64,000 nucleotides of DNA from Saprospiraceae bacterium UBA2329 (GTDB taxonomy: Bacteria; Bacteroidota; Bacteroidia; Chitinophagales; Saprospiraceae). The notes beneath the pieces were generated by a model. It searched no databases, was not told where the DNA came from, and worked only from the letters and a program-made list of their open reading frames with translations. Below are positions 44,667-53,744 of this stretch, piece by piece (the first letter of the stretch is position 1; every line of letters starts with the position of its first letter). A program made the translations under genes and the position numbers. The stretch is taken from contig DDUV01000042.1 of assembly GCA_002344975.1 (NCBI GenBank), forward strand, positions 60,619 to 124,618, given 5' to 3'.

Positions 44667-45107
44667 TTATTCGATTAAGATGACGCGGGCGTCTTCCATT
44701 TTGGCTACCTCTTTTTTGGGCAGCGTCACTTTCAGCACGCCGTTTTCATACACTGCCTGTACTTCTTCGGGTTTAACGCCTTCCGGCAGATTGAAGGAGC
44801 GGCTGAACGAAGTGTAGTTGAATTCGCGCCTCGTGTATTTACCTTCCTGCACTTCTTCTTTCTTTTCTTTCTTGGCAGAGATATTGAGGCTGCCGTTTTC
44901 AACACTCACTTTGAAGTCGCCTTTCTCAAGTCCTGGAGCTGCGATTTCGAGTAGAAAATTTTGCGGGTTCTCTACTACGTTCACAGAAGGCACGCTGAAG
45001 GCATGGTCGTAGCCCACCAACTCGCCGATGCCCCTGTTGAAAAATTCGTCCACTACATTCGTAAGAGAGCGGACCGGAGCGAATGGATCATATTTGATGA
45101 GTGACAT
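44667..45107 (-). CDS. Hsp20/alpha-crystallin small heat-shock protein
   Basis: A 146-residue small heat-shock protein. The alpha-crystallin domain (about 40-130) has NFLLEIAAPGLEKGDFKVSVENGSL and the signature GVLKVTLPKKE at 127-137; the IxI-like tail is ARVILIE. It holds unfolded proteins in oligomers without ATP. It is the second of two tandem Hsp20 genes (119-bp gap), followed by a strong terminator. The two share about the same layout but differ widely in the N-terminal arm. Confidence 0.95.
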   Translation of the reverse strand: MSLIKYDPFAPVRSLTNVVDEFFNRGIGELVGYDHAFSVPSVNVVENPQNFLLEIAAPGLEKGDFKVSVENGSLNISAKKEKKEEVQEGKYTRREFNYTSFSRSFNLPEGVKPEEVQAVYENGVLKVTLPKKEVAKMEDARVILIE

Positions 45108-45226
45108 AATCCTGAATTTTAAAAGTTAAACAATGATTGAGCGGTTTTTACTGCGCGATAACAGTCACGAGAATGTCATTTTTGTCTCGTTGTGCCGGCT
45201 GCAAGCTACAGGCTGCAAGCCGCAAG

Positions 45227-45688
45227 CTATGCGATCTCAATGCTGACCGGCGGTTTTACGCGTGCTTCATCGCGTTTGGGTAGCGTGACGGTGAGGATGC
45301 CGTTTTGGTAGCCGGCCTGAATGCCGTTGACGTCCACTGAATTGGGCAGGCGGAAACTGCGCTGGAAGTTGAGGAAACTGAACTCGCGGCGTAGGATTTT
45401 TACGCCTTCCACGGGCTGCGCTTCTTTGCCGGCAGAAATGGTGAGGAGGTCTTTGTTGACTTCCACTTTGAAATCGGTTTTTTCCAAACCCGGCGCGGCC
45501 AGTTCGATGCGGAAATCGGCCTCGCCTTCCAGAATATTGACGGCAGGACGCAGGGCTGCATCGGTGCCGGGCACATTCAGAAACGGCCAGTCCTGACGGA
45601 GCAGGTCGTCGAATAATTTATCAAGTACGGGCGGCGTGAAGGCAGGTTTGCGCATTTTCAAGCTCGGATTGAACACTACAGATGTCAT
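45227..45688 (-). CDS. Hsp20/alpha-crystallin small heat-shock protein
   Basis: A 153-residue Hsp20 protein with ADFRIELAAPGLEKTDFKVEV, the conserved GILTVTLPKRD signature and a VSIEIA end (an IxI-type tail). It is the upstream partner of the other Hsp20 gene. The 119-bp space between them holds a short GC-rich repeat (GCTGCAAGC, at about 45199-45222) but no terminator, so they may be co-transcribed. No CIRCE element was seen upstream. Confidence 0.95.
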   Translation of the reverse strand: MTSVVFNPSLKMRKPAFTPPVLDKLFDDLLRQDWPFLNVPGTDAALRPAVNILEGEADFRIELAAPGLEKTDFKVEVNKDLLTISAGKEAQPVEGVKILRREFSFLNFQRSFRLPNSVDVNGIQAGYQNGILTVTLPKRDEARVKPPVSIEIA

Positions 45689-45843
45689 GGTTTTTTGAAT
45701 TTTGATGGTTGATCAAATGATTTTTATTGTTTTCAAACCATCTATTGCAAGGCGCGTACCAGTCTGGTTTTCAGGACTTTTTGTCAGATTGCCTTCTGTT
45801 TTTAAAGCCAAAGTGGCAGAAACGATTGTTGTAAAATGACAAA

Positions 45844-45871
45844 AAGTCGGCTGCACGGGGCGAACCGACTT
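45844..45871. other. hairpin in the uvrA/Hsp20 divergent spacer
   Basis: AAGTCGG (45844-45850) and CCGACTT (45865-45871) can pair around a 14-base GC-rich loop. In the minus direction it is followed by TTTTTG, so it could act as a weak terminator or leader hairpin for the Hsp20 unit, or insulate it from upstream reading. Confidence 0.35.
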
Positions 45872-45913
45872 GTGAGGTAAGGACGGAGAAGATTTTACCA
45901 ACAAATAGTTGTT

Positions 45914-45951
45914 TAAATTTGCTTCCGCGCAACCGCCATTCTCTATTTTTG
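45914..45951 (+). promoter_or_regulatory. promoter region of uvrA
   Basis: Two TAnnTTTG boxes lie ahead of uvrA: TAAATTTG (45914-45921, with TTTT 17 bases upstream) and TATTTTTG (45944-45951, with TTTG at 45918-45921, 22 bases upstream). The second would give a leader of about 30 bases before the ATG at 45990. No SOS-type LexA palindrome is evident. Confidence 0.55.
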
Positions 45952-45989
45952 TTTACTCAAACTATGGCCGCTATAAACACTGCCTACGC

Positions 45990-48842
45990 ATGAAAAACCA
46001 AAAAAAAGGCGCAAAGGAAGAATGTATTGAAGTAACCGGCGCGCGGGTACACAACCTGCGCAATGTGGACGTGAGCATTCCCCGTAATCAACTCGTCGTC
46101 ATCACCGGCATCAGCGGCAGCGGCAAGTCCTCGCTGGCCTTCGATACCATTTATGCCGAGGGGCAACGCCGCTACATGGAAACCCTTTCGGCGTATGCCC
46201 GCCAGTTCATCGGCGAGATGGAACGCCCTGATGTAGAGCAGATTACCGGCCTCAGTCCCGTTATTTCCATCGAACAAAAAACCACCGGTCGCAATCCGCG
46301 CTCCACGGTGGGCACCGTCACTGAAATATACGATTTCCTGCGCCTGCTCTTTGCCCGCGCCGGCGAGGCGTACTCTTACATCAGCGGCGAAAAAATGGTG
46401 CGCTACACCGAAGACCAGATGAAAGAGCGCATTGTGGAACTCTTTGACGGCCATAAAATCATTGTGCTGGCGCCTTTGGTGCGGGGGCGCAAAGGCCACT
46501 ACCGCGAACTCTTCGAGCAGGTGCGCAAACAGGGCTATACCAAAGTGCGCATTGACGGCGAAATCCGCGAGCTGGTGCCCGATTTGCAGGTGGACCGCTA
46601 CAAAGTACACGACATCGAATTGGTAGTGGACCGCCTCAAAGTGGGCGACGACCGCCGCGACCGCATCTCCACCTCGCTGCAAACCGCCCTCCGCTCCGGC
46701 AACGGCCTCGTCTTTATTCTCGATACCGATACCGAAAAAGTCTCCGCCTTCAGCAAGCACCTCATGGATGCCGACAACGGCCTGTCTTACGAAGAGCCTT
46801 CGCCCAATACCTTCTCCTTCAACTCGCCCTACGGCGCCTGCCCCACCTGCAACGGACTCGGCGCCATCAATGCGGTGGACATGGCCCGCGTCATTCCCGA
46901 TGATACCAAAAGCATCAACGACATCGGCATTGCTCCGCTGGGCGAAGTGCGCGAAAACATTATGTTTCAGCAACTGCGCGGCATTGCCAAAAAATACAAT
47001 TTCAGCTTTTCCACGCCCGTCAAAGATATCCCGCAGGAGGCCATGCAGATCATCCTGCACGGCGGCGACAACTCCTTTCCGGTGAAGGTCAATTACGGCG
47101 ATTCCGACATCTCGTACAACATTGCCGTGGAGGGCCTCCTCAACATGCTCAAACGCTGGTACGAAAACACGACTTCAGAAAAAATACGCCAGTGGGCCGA
47201 AGACTTTATGACCGTTGATGTATGCCCCGATTGCCAGGGCGCCCGCCTCAAAAAGGAATCCTTGCACTTTAAAATAGACGAAAAAAACATCGCCGAACTC
47301 TCGGATATGGACATCGTCACCTTGTCCAACTGGATGGCGGAGTTGGAAGACCGTATGGACGAGCGCCGCAAAGTCATTGCCAAAGAAGTACTCAAGGAAA
47401 TCCGTTTTCGCCTCGGCTTTTTGCTGCACGTCGGCCTTGATTATCTTACACTCAACCGCCCTTCGCGCACCCTCTCCGGCGGCGAATCGCAGCGCATTCG
47501 CCTCGCTACCCAGATCGGCTCGCAACTCACCGGCATCACCTACATCCTCGACGAACCCAGCATCGGCCTGCATCAGCGCGACAACCAAAAGCTCATACAG
47601 GCCCTCCGCGAACTGGCCGACATCGGCAACACGGTATTGGTGGTAGAGCACGACAAAGACATCATGATGGCCTCCGACTATCTCATTGACCTGGGGCCGG
47701 GCGCAGGCAAACACGGCGGCTTGGTGGTGGCAGAGGGCAAGCCCAAAACTTTTTTGAAAAAAAACACCATCACCTCTGAATATTTGGACGGCAGGCGCTC
47801 CATTCCCGTCCCGGCGCAGCGTCGTACCGGCAATGGCCATTTTCTGGAATTGAGCGGAGCTACCGGCAACAATCTCCAAAACGTACAGCTCCGCATTCCG
47901 CTGGGTACTTTCACCTGTGTCACCGGGGTGTCGGGAAGCGGCAAATCTTCGCTCATCAACGAGACCTTGTACCCCATTCTGCGGCAACATTTTTACAAAA
48001 GCCTCCAACGGCCGCTCGCCTACGCAAACATTGTCGGACTGGAGCATGTGGACAAGGTCATCGAGATTGACCAATCACCCATAGGCCGCACGCCGCGCTC
48101 CAATCCGGCTACTTACACCGGCGTTTTTACCGACATTCGCAAGATTTTTTCAGAGCTGCCGGAGTCCAAAATCCGGGGCTACAAGCCCGGCCGTTTCTCC
48201 TTCAACGTCAAAGGAGGCCGCTGCGAAGTGTGCGAGGGTTCGGGTATGCGCGTCATTGAAATGAACTTCCTGCCCGACGTGTATGTACACTGCGAAAACT
48301 GCCTGGGCCGCCGCTACAATCGCGAAACGCTGGAGGTGCTGTACAAAGGCAAATCTATCAACGATGTGCTGGACATGACCGTGAGCGAAGCGGTGGAATT
48401 CTTCCAACCCATACCGGCCATCTATCGCAAACTGCGCACCCTCGACGAAGTAGGGCTGGGCTACATCACGCTGGGACAACAAGCCACCACCTTGTCGGGG
48501 GGCGAGGCGCAGCGGGTGAAATTGGCCGAAGAATTATCCAAAAAAGACACAGGCAGCACCATTTACATCCTCGACGAACCCACCACCGGCCTGCACTTCG
48601 AAGACATCCGACATCTGCTGGACGTGCTGAATAAACTCACCGACAAAGGCAATACCGTCGTCGTCATCGAACACAACATGGATGTCATCAAAACAGCCGA
48701 TTTTGTGATAGACATCGGGCCAGAAGGCGGCCGGCGCGGCGGCAATATCGTATGCGCGGACACGCCGGAGGGAGTGGCGCTGTGCGCCAAAAGCTTCACG
48801 GGAGTATTTTTGAAAGAGGAGTTGAAAGTACCGAGGGAATAA
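45990..48842 (+). CDS. uvrA: excinuclease ABC subunit A (UvrA)
   Basis: A 950-residue UvrA, normal in length. The two ABC ATPase halves have Walker A motifs GISGSGKSSLAFDT and GVSGSGKSSLINET, signatures LSGGESQRI and LSGGEAQRVKLAEEL, and Walker B YILDEPSIGLHQ and YILDEPTTGLHF. Zinc-binding cysteines are at CPTCNGLG, CPDCQGARL and CEVCEGSG with CENCLGRRYNRETLEV. UvrA recognises bulky DNA damage, with UvrB, in nucleotide excision repair. The ATG at 45990 (MKNQKKGAKEECIEV) is preferred to an upstream extension that has no family match. It stands alone with its own terminator. Confidence 0.97.
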   Translation: MKNQKKGAKEECIEVTGARVHNLRNVDVSIPRNQLVVITGISGSGKSSLAFDTIYAEGQRRYMETLSAYARQFIGEMERPDVEQITGLSPVISIEQKTTGRNPRSTVGTVTEIYDFLRLLFARAGEAYSYISGEKMVRYTEDQMKERIVELFDGHKIIVLAPLVRGRKGHYRELFEQVRKQGYTKVRIDGEIRELVPDLQVDRYKVHDIELVVDRLKVGDDRRDRISTSLQTALRSGNGLVFILDTDTEKVSAFSKHLMDADNGLSYEEPSPNTFSFNSPYGACPTCNGLGAINAVDMARVIPDDTKSINDIGIAPLGEVRENIMFQQLRGIAKKYNFSFSTPVKDIPQEAMQIILHGGDNSFPVKVNYGDSDISYNIAVEGLLNMLKRWYENTTSEKIRQWAEDFMTVDVCPDCQGARLKKESLHFKIDEKNIAELSDMDIVTLSNWMAELEDRMDERRKVIAKEVLKEIRFRLGFLLHVGLDYLTLNRPSRTLSGGESQRIRLATQIGSQLTGITYILDEPSIGLHQRDNQKLIQALRELADIGNTVLVVEHDKDIMMASDYLIDLGPGAGKHGGLVVAEGKPKTFLKKNTITSEYLDGRRSIPVPAQRRTGNGHFLELSGATGNNLQNVQLRIPLGTFTCVTGVSGSGKSSLINETLYPILRQHFYKSLQRPLAYANIVGLEHVDKVIEIDQSPIGRTPRSNPATYTGVFTDIRKIFSELPESKIRGYKPGRFSFNVKGGRCEVCEGSGMRVIEMNFLPDVYVHCENCLGRRYNRETLEVLYKGKSINDVLDMTVSEAVEFFQPIPAIYRKLRTLDEVGLGYITLGQQATTLSGGEAQRVKLAEELSKKDTGSTIYILDEPTTGLHFEDIRHLLDVLNKLTDKGNTVVVIEHNMDVIKTADFVIDIGPEGGRRGGNIVCADTPEGVALCAKSFTGVFLKEELKVPRE

Positions 48843-48864
48843 GCCTGTATTGAAAAAACAATGA

Positions 48865-48904
48865 GGCCCGAATGCCATTGAAGGTATTCGGGCCTTTTCT
48901 TCTT
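48865..48904 (+). terminator. intrinsic terminator of uvrA
   Basis: GGCCCGAATGCC (48865-48876) pairs with GGTATTCGGGCC (48883-48894) with one G-T wobble and a 6-base loop, followed by TTTTCTTCTTTC. It lies 22 bases after the uvrA stop. Confidence 0.9.
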
Positions 48905-48987
48905 TCGGGCAATCCAATTGCGCCGATTCGTGCGATCTTAAAAAGGTCCGGGGGGAAAGACCACTGTGTCTTTTGAAGGATATGGAT

Positions 48988-49092
48988 TTAATACAATACC
49001 CTTCTTCCCGGTTTTTGCGTGAGCATGTTGGCGGCAGTGATTACGCCCAGACCTACTGTGAATGCACCCAAAACAATGTAAAGAATCATCAT
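48988..49092 (-). CDS. tiny single-pass membrane peptide 1
   Basis: A 34-residue open frame from the double ATG at 49092 to TAA at 48988. It begins with a hydrophobic helix (MMILYIVLGAFTVGLGVITA) and ends with a basic tail (KPGRRVLY), the layout of an inner-membrane peptide with the tail in the cytoplasm. It resembles a second peptide gene 230 bp upstream on the same strand. That similarity (xIxYIVxxAFxVGxGxI, then RR near the end) is the main evidence that it is real. No family is known to me. Small hydrophobic peptides of this kind may be toxins of type I systems, membrane-stress peptides or subunit stabilisers. Confidence 0.55.
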   Translation of the reverse strand: MMILYIVLGAFTVGLGVITAANMLTQKPGRRVLY

Positions 49093-49325
49093 AGCTCAAC
49101 GTATTTAATCGGTTAGTGAATACAAGCATCATGCCACTTCCATACGGAAAGGCAAACAAAACCTTGCTCAAGTGTTGTTGAGATAAAGGAGACAATCGTG
49201 CAGGAAAATATCCGGCAGAGTTGCTGCTACGACAATATGTTCGGGTGGGAAAAATATGGGTTTTTGGGATAGGAACTCCTAAGAGAACAGAAATTCCAGT
49301 GCCTGAAAGGCTTTACGCAAATGAA

Positions 49326-49418
49326 TTAAAAACTTGCCTTACGACGAAAGTTCTCATTCATAAAGATGATGCCTCCACCTACGAGGAAGGCTGCTGAAAC
49401 GATGTAAATAATAAGCAT
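49326..49418 (-). CDS. tiny single-pass membrane peptide 2 (paralogue of peptide 1)
   Basis: A 30-residue frame from ATG at 49418 to TAA at 49326, with a hydrophobic helix (MLIIYIVSAAFLVGGGIIFM) and a basic tail (NENFRRKASF). It aligns with peptide 1 over the helix and in the Arg-Arg tail. A good promoter (TTTG, 19 bases, TACCTTAG) lies 59-90 bases upstream, after the terminator of the RRM gene, which supports independent expression. The function is unknown. The 233-bp space between the two peptide genes shows nothing else. Confidence 0.6.
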   Translation of the reverse strand: MLIIYIVSAAFLVGGGIIFMNENFRRKASF

Positions 49419-49476
49419 GACCCGATGTTTTTGAAGTTGTTACCAAACAATTCATTGACTTCGTTCATGGGAGACG

Positions 49477-49507
49477 CTAAGGTAAATAGTTTTTTCAGGG
49501 GGCCAAA
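49477..49507 (-). promoter_or_regulatory. promoter of membrane peptide 2
   Basis: On the minus strand TTTG (49504-49507) is followed after exactly 19 bases by TACCTTAG (49477-49484), one mismatch from TAnnTTTG. A start near 49470 gives a leader of about 50 bases before the ATG at 49418. Confidence 0.6.
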
Positions 49508-49510
49508 AAA

Positions 49511-49577
49511 AAAGAGAAAAAAAATAAAAAAAATAAAATACAGAGAAGTATCCCGGCTATTGGGGCCGGGATACTTC
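49511..49577 (-). terminator. strong intrinsic terminator of the RRM gene
   Basis: GAAGTATCCCGGC (49565-49577 on minus) pairs perfectly over 13 bp with GCCGGGATACTTC (49545-49557) around a 7-base loop, then a long T-rich tract follows (49511-49540). It begins 10 bases after the stop of the RNA-binding protein gene. Confidence 0.93.
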
Positions 49578-49586
49578 ATGGTTATA

Positions 49587-50015
49587 TCAATACTGTCCGC
49601 CGTTGTCGCCGTCGCTGTACCGATTGCTGCGATCGTAACGATCACCACCGCGATCATAGCGATCGCCACCGCGACCACCGCCGCCATAGCCACCACCGCC
49701 GCGATTGCCGCCGCCGTAGCCGCCGCCACCGCCGCGATTACCGCCGCCGTAGCCACCGCCGCCGCCTGAACGAGGACGGTCTTCTGCTTCTTTTACGACA
49801 ATGGTGCTGCCGTCCAACTCAGATTCGTTGAGGTTGGAGATAGCCGCGCGCGCTTCGTCGTCGTTGGGCATTTCAACGAAACCAAAGCCCTTGGAGCGAT
49901 TGGTAGCATGGTCCATAATGACCTTTGCAGAACTTACTTCACCATAGGCTTCGAAGGCAGAGCGGAGGTCGTCGCTTTCGGTTTTGAAGTTCAACTTTGC
50001 ACAAAAAATGTTCAT
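49587..50015 (-). CDS. RRM RNA-binding protein with Gly-rich tail
   Basis: A 142-residue protein with one RNA recognition motif (1-78): RNP2 is IFCAKL (3-8) and RNP1 is KGFGFVEM (about 42-49). The C-terminal 60 residues are a low-complexity RGG/YGGG tail ending in DRYDRGGDRYDRSNRY repeats. Such proteins resemble plant and cyanobacterial cold-induced glycine-rich RNA chaperones and are common in Bacteroidota. The leader is about 190 bases long, as in cold-shock mRNAs, so temperature control is possible. A 13-bp terminator follows directly. Confidence 0.95.
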   Translation of the reverse strand: MNIFCAKLNFKTESDDLRSAFEAYGEVSSAKVIMDHATNRSKGFGFVEMPNDDEARAAISNLNESELDGSTIVVKEAEDRPRSGGGGGYGGGNRGGGGGYGGGNRGGGGYGGGGRGGDRYDRGGDRYDRSNRYSDGDNGGQY

Positions 50016-50210
50016 TAGAAAAAAAATTTAAAAAAGTGAAAAAACAAGCACACAGAGTGATTGCACAGAAATCCAAAACACAAAGCGAGGAAAATAAATG
50101 TTCCTGCAAAAGGAAGGACCCGGCATCAAAACCCGGAAAGCGTAGCAGAAACAAAGGCAGGCAATAAAAAACAAGCGACACTACCGCTAAACTTCTCGGA
50201 AAACTTTGGA

Positions 50211-50242
50211 CAAAGATAATGATATTTATTTCACATTGTCAA
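50211..50242 (-). promoter_or_regulatory. promoter of the RRM gene, with a long leader
   Basis: Minus-strand TATCTTTG (50211-50218) matches TAnnTTTG, with TTG at 50240-50242, 21 bases upstream. The resulting leader of about 190 bases (50016-50205) is pyrimidine-rich and contains no open frame of note. Confidence 0.6.
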
Positions 50243-50266
50243 GTGATATTTTTTTAACAGTAATTT

Positions 50267-53041
50267 TTAACGCAATAATTCGATCCAACCACTGAGCAAT
50301 TCCGATGCGGGAATGATGCCGCCCATGCGTTGTTCAAACACCCGACAGGTGTAATAGTAGGCTCCGGAAGCCAGTTCCTGACCTTTCGTATTGGCGCCAT
50401 TCCAGCGCAGTTCAGGGTCAAAAGTTTGGAACACCAACTGCCCCCAGCGATTGAATACCTGAAACTCGACGCGTTCTACAAAACACAGCGCACGAGGCAC
50501 GAAGAGGTCGTTAAAACCGTCGCCGTTGGGGGTGAAGGTGTTGGGCAAGAGGTAGGTAGGGCAGTTGTCCACGCACACCACATTGCTGAGCGTGCTTTCG
50601 TTGAATAGGCTGTCGAAGGCCGATACAGCGTAGCACCCGGCCAGCCCACGTTCGGGTTTGTGCTCCCAACGAGTAGTGCCGGCACGGTCTATTTCGGCAA
50701 TGCGCACAAACACTTCCCCTTCCGAGGGCGCATAATAAATACGGTAGCCGGCGACGTCGTCGCTTTCCTGGCAGAGTTGGGCAGGATTCACCCAGATCAA
50801 AGTGTTGCGCAGTTCTGTTTCATCGGCGCAATCGAAATTGTTGCCGCAAGGATTTTCCACGCGGAGTTGCGGCGGGCAGGGCGGCACATTGTCAACAGGA
50901 ACGGAGCACAATTCCTGAGAACGGTTGAATAAAGGAGAAACAAGTCCGCCAACGCCATAGGTGCCCTCGCTGCGTACCAAATAACAGTACTCCTGGCCAT
51001 TGACGAGGCCGCCATCTGTGTAAGGGCTTTTTATCACCGTGGACAGAGAGTCGAAACTGCCGGCTGTGTTTTTTCTAAAAATGGTGTAGCGGTAGTTGTC
51101 CCAGGGCACCATTTCCGTCCACGACAACTGGTTGGCCCTGTCGGTGGGTACGATGCTGAGTCGTACGGAAGAAGCTGGTTCGGAGGCGCCGAGTAGGTTG
51201 GATGCCGAGTAAAAACGAACGCGATAGCTGTAGGCCGAGGCGGTGGTGTTCAGGCCTGTGTCCACAAAACAAGTATCGTTGGCGCCGGCAAAATCAGGGC
51301 TGATGAAATTGATGCCTGTGGCGCTGAACGCATCCGCATTGGCTGTAATGCCCGGTGCGCGCAGCACTTCGTAGCGATAGGGCCCGGGATTGAGCAGGGT
51401 GTCAAGGTCACCGGCCACGGGTTTGGACCAGCACACCCGTATTTCGCCCGTCACGGCGTCGGTGCGTTGCACGTCCACATGAGTGATGAGTGGGATGTCG
51501 CGGCTGAGTTGTACGCATACTTCATCGGAGGGCAGGCTCTCTACCCGGTTATAAACATACTGGCCGGCGGGGGTGGTTTTGGCAAATTCGGCCACCACCC
51601 GATAGCAGTAGGTCCGGCCGCGGTCCACATTTTCATCCAAAAAGTAATACCGCCCGTTTTGTTCGGTTTTAAAGGGCGCCTGGGTGAGTTTGGTATAACC
51701 TTTGCCTTCGAGGCCGGGCGTGCAGGTGTCTATCGGAAAAATATTGCTGCCCTCTCTGCGCCATATTGTGAAGCCCCTGAAGTAGTTGTCGGCGGCGGCG
51801 TCGCAGACGTAGGGCTTGTCCCAGGTGACTTCTGCCCTGCCTTGTCCCGAAGTGACGGCCATGCCGGTGGGCGGCGGCCCCACTACTTTGATGCGCACGG
51901 TTTTGAGCGTGGCCAAGCCTGAACTGTCGCCCAGAAAGTTGTCGGTGGCTTTAAAAACGACCGAGTAGTATTGGCCGGAAATGTGTTCGCAGGTGGTTTG
52001 CCAACGGAATGTTTTCAGTACGGGCTGCGTCTGAAAGGTATTGTTGAGGGGTTCAAAAACGGCCGAACTGACGGCCACCTCAAACGGGCCGCCGAGCGCC
52101 GTGAGGCGTACCCTTTGGTTGGACTCGACGATGGGCGCGGTGGCGCGTACGGGAATTTCAACCAACTGACCGGCAATGACACAAATCTCGTCTATCGTAG
52201 TTTCTACCACGGGCGGCAGGTTGTCGCACTCCAGAATGAGAATCTGCATGTCGCGGATGATGGTGTCCAAAGGTACGCCGTTGCGGTAGGATACGATGAT
52301 GATGGCCAAGTTGTACTCGCCGGCGCGGGCGGGCGATTGCCACAGAATATCGCCGGTGCGCTCGTTGATGGTGAGCTGGTTGTTGGGGCCGGGGTTGATT
52401 TCGCTGGGAAAGCGATAATTGGGTACGTTTTCGCCGATGTCTTGCCGGGGCACGGTAAAGTGGTAGGAAAGACTGTCGCCGTCGGCGTCGTAGGCATTGG
52501 GATTGTGCCGGAAGGCGCGCCCCACGCAGCCTATGTCCACCGGCGGCTGGAGCAGACGCGGTGTGTTGTTGCAACCCTGAAACTGCGGATTGGGAAAAGT
52601 ATAAGTGGTGGCTAAGTGGAATTTGATTTGATCGGAATTGGGAAAATTGACATTGAGGATGCCTGCATTGCGCAAGGGGTCGGTCATGGAAATGACGTAA
52701 GTGCTGCGGGCCGGGTAGGTGTGGAACGCTATGTATGTATTGTATTTGGTATCGTTTTCGATGACGACGCCCCTCGGAGGAACGCCGCCGCCATTGGAGC
52801 GCGCCACGCGTTCGCACTGGCCGTCGCCCCAGCAGATGGTGAGCGTATCGCGGTCGGCCTGTATGCTGCTGGCTTTGGTGTAGGTAGTGATGGTCGCTTT
52901 GATGGTGAGACTGGTGACGCAATCGCCTACCTGTTCTATCGAAATTTCGCCGGCGCGATTGTGCGTAGCCAAGAGGGGCAAGGCAGCAAAAATGCCCAAT
53001 ACAAACAGAAACGAACGGAAGGAAGAAGATTTCGGCATCAT
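50267..53041 (-). CDS. secreted T9SS cargo with gliding-motility (type B) C-terminal domain
   Basis: An approximately 924-residue exported protein. An N-terminal signal peptide (SFRSFLFVLGIFAALPLLA) precedes a beta-rich domain (about 30-290), followed by several fibronectin-III-like domains (about 390-830) with recurrent YCYRV and YRYEVLRA strands. The last 90 residues are the gliding motility-associated C-terminal domain: LPNTFTPNGDGFNDLFVP, VFNRWGQLVFQT, WNGANTKGQELASGAYYYTC. This is a type B sorting signal for the type IX secretion system, with anchoring by the PorP/SprF-type route. It probably works as an adhesin-like surface protein. Three ATGs (53050, 53041, 53038) are possible starts; 53041 is taken. 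Confidence 0.92.
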   Translation of the reverse strand: MMPKSSSFRSFLFVLGIFAALPLLATHNRAGEISIEQVGDCVTSLTIKATITTYTKASSIQADRDTLTICWGDGQCERVARSNGGGVPPRGVVIENDTKYNTYIAFHTYPARSTYVISMTDPLRNAGILNVNFPNSDQIKFHLATTYTFPNPQFQGCNNTPRLLQPPVDIGCVGRAFRHNPNAYDADGDSLSYHFTVPRQDIGENVPNYRFPSEINPGPNNQLTINERTGDILWQSPARAGEYNLAIIIVSYRNGVPLDTIIRDMQILILECDNLPPVVETTIDEICVIAGQLVEIPVRATAPIVESNQRVRLTALGGPFEVAVSSAVFEPLNNTFQTQPVLKTFRWQTTCEHISGQYYSVVFKATDNFLGDSSGLATLKTVRIKVVGPPPTGMAVTSGQGRAEVTWDKPYVCDAAADNYFRGFTIWRREGSNIFPIDTCTPGLEGKGYTKLTQAPFKTEQNGRYYFLDENVDRGRTYCYRVVAEFAKTTPAGQYVYNRVESLPSDEVCVQLSRDIPLITHVDVQRTDAVTGEIRVCWSKPVAGDLDTLLNPGPYRYEVLRAPGITANADAFSATGINFISPDFAGANDTCFVDTGLNTTASAYSYRVRFYSASNLLGASEPASSVRLSIVPTDRANQLSWTEMVPWDNYRYTIFRKNTAGSFDSLSTVIKSPYTDGGLVNGQEYCYLVRSEGTYGVGGLVSPLFNRSQELCSVPVDNVPPCPPQLRVENPCGNNFDCADETELRNTLIWVNPAQLCQESDDVAGYRIYYAPSEGEVFVRIAEIDRAGTTRWEHKPERGLAGCYAVSAFDSLFNESTLSNVVCVDNCPTYLLPNTFTPNGDGFNDLFVPRALCFVERVEFQVFNRWGQLVFQTFDPELRWNGANTKGQELASGAYYYTCRVFEQRMGGIIPASELLSGWIELLR

Positions 53042-53167
53042 CTGTGGCATTGTGAGGAAGATCCAAAGCAATATTGCCGGTGAGATCTATCTTGGCAAAA
53101 AACGCCTCATCAGGGGTAAAGGTTCTGACAGGTACATGACACAAACCTGTGCCGCGCTCAGCCGGGA

Positions 53168-53731
53168 TTACTTCTTGTTGTACAGGTTCATGGTCTGGTT
53201 CAGGCCGATGGCGCCAAAACTTTTTACGATGTCGGAGGCGAGTTTCAAAATTTCCGGCAGTTGTTCGTTTTCCGCATCGCTCCAGGGGCTGAGTACAAAA
53301 TCAGACTGGCGCCCTTTGGCAAACTCATCGCCGATGCCGATGCGAAGCCGGGCGTAGTTGTTGTTGCCCAAAATGGCGTCAATGTCTTTAAGGCCGTTGT
53401 GTCCGCCGTCGCTGCCCTGCCCTCGGAGGCGTTGTTTGCCGAAAGGCAGATTCAAATCATCGAGAACGACGAGCAGGTTGCTTTGCTCAATCTTCTCTTT
53501 TTGAAGCCAGTAGCGCACCGATTTCCCGCTGCGATTCATATAAGTGGAAGGCTTGAGCAGCACGAAAATGCGGCCTTTGTGCCTGATGCGCGCCACGTCG
53601 CCCAATTGCTCGGTTTCCCATTTCGCCTCGGCGGCCCGCGCCAGTGCGTCCACCACCATGAAGCCTATGTTGTGGCGGGTGTCGGCGTATTCAGAGCCTA
53701 TGTTTCCCAATCCGGTGATAAGGTATTTCAT
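53168..53731 (-). CDS. pth: peptidyl-tRNA hydrolase
   Basis: A 187-residue Pth. The catalytic His20 is in DTRHNIGF; GLGNIGSEY begins the chain, STYMNRSG and LDDLNLPFGKQRLRGQGSDGGHNGLK form the substrate groove. It frees tRNA from peptidyl-tRNA dropped by ribosomes. The ATG at 53731 (MKYLITGLGN) gives the usual family start; it is 13 bp after the stop of the S41 protease gene, so the two are probably co-transcribed. Confidence 0.97.
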   Translation of the reverse strand: MKYLITGLGNIGSEYADTRHNIGFMVVDALARAAEAKWETEQLGDVARIRHKGRIFVLLKPSTYMNRSGKSVRYWLQKEKIEQSNLLVVLDDLNLPFGKQRLRGQGSDGGHNGLKDIDAILGNNNYARLRIGIGDEFAKGRQSDFVLSPWSDAENEQLPEILKLASDIVKSFGAIGLNQTMNLYNKK

Positions 53732-53744
53732 TGTTTCCTGATAC

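Noticed and set aside
48938..49195. 85-residue frame on the minus strand downstream of uvrA
   Set aside because: Its composition is not protein-like, it overlaps the better-supported 34-residue membrane peptide in another frame, and it has no promoter.
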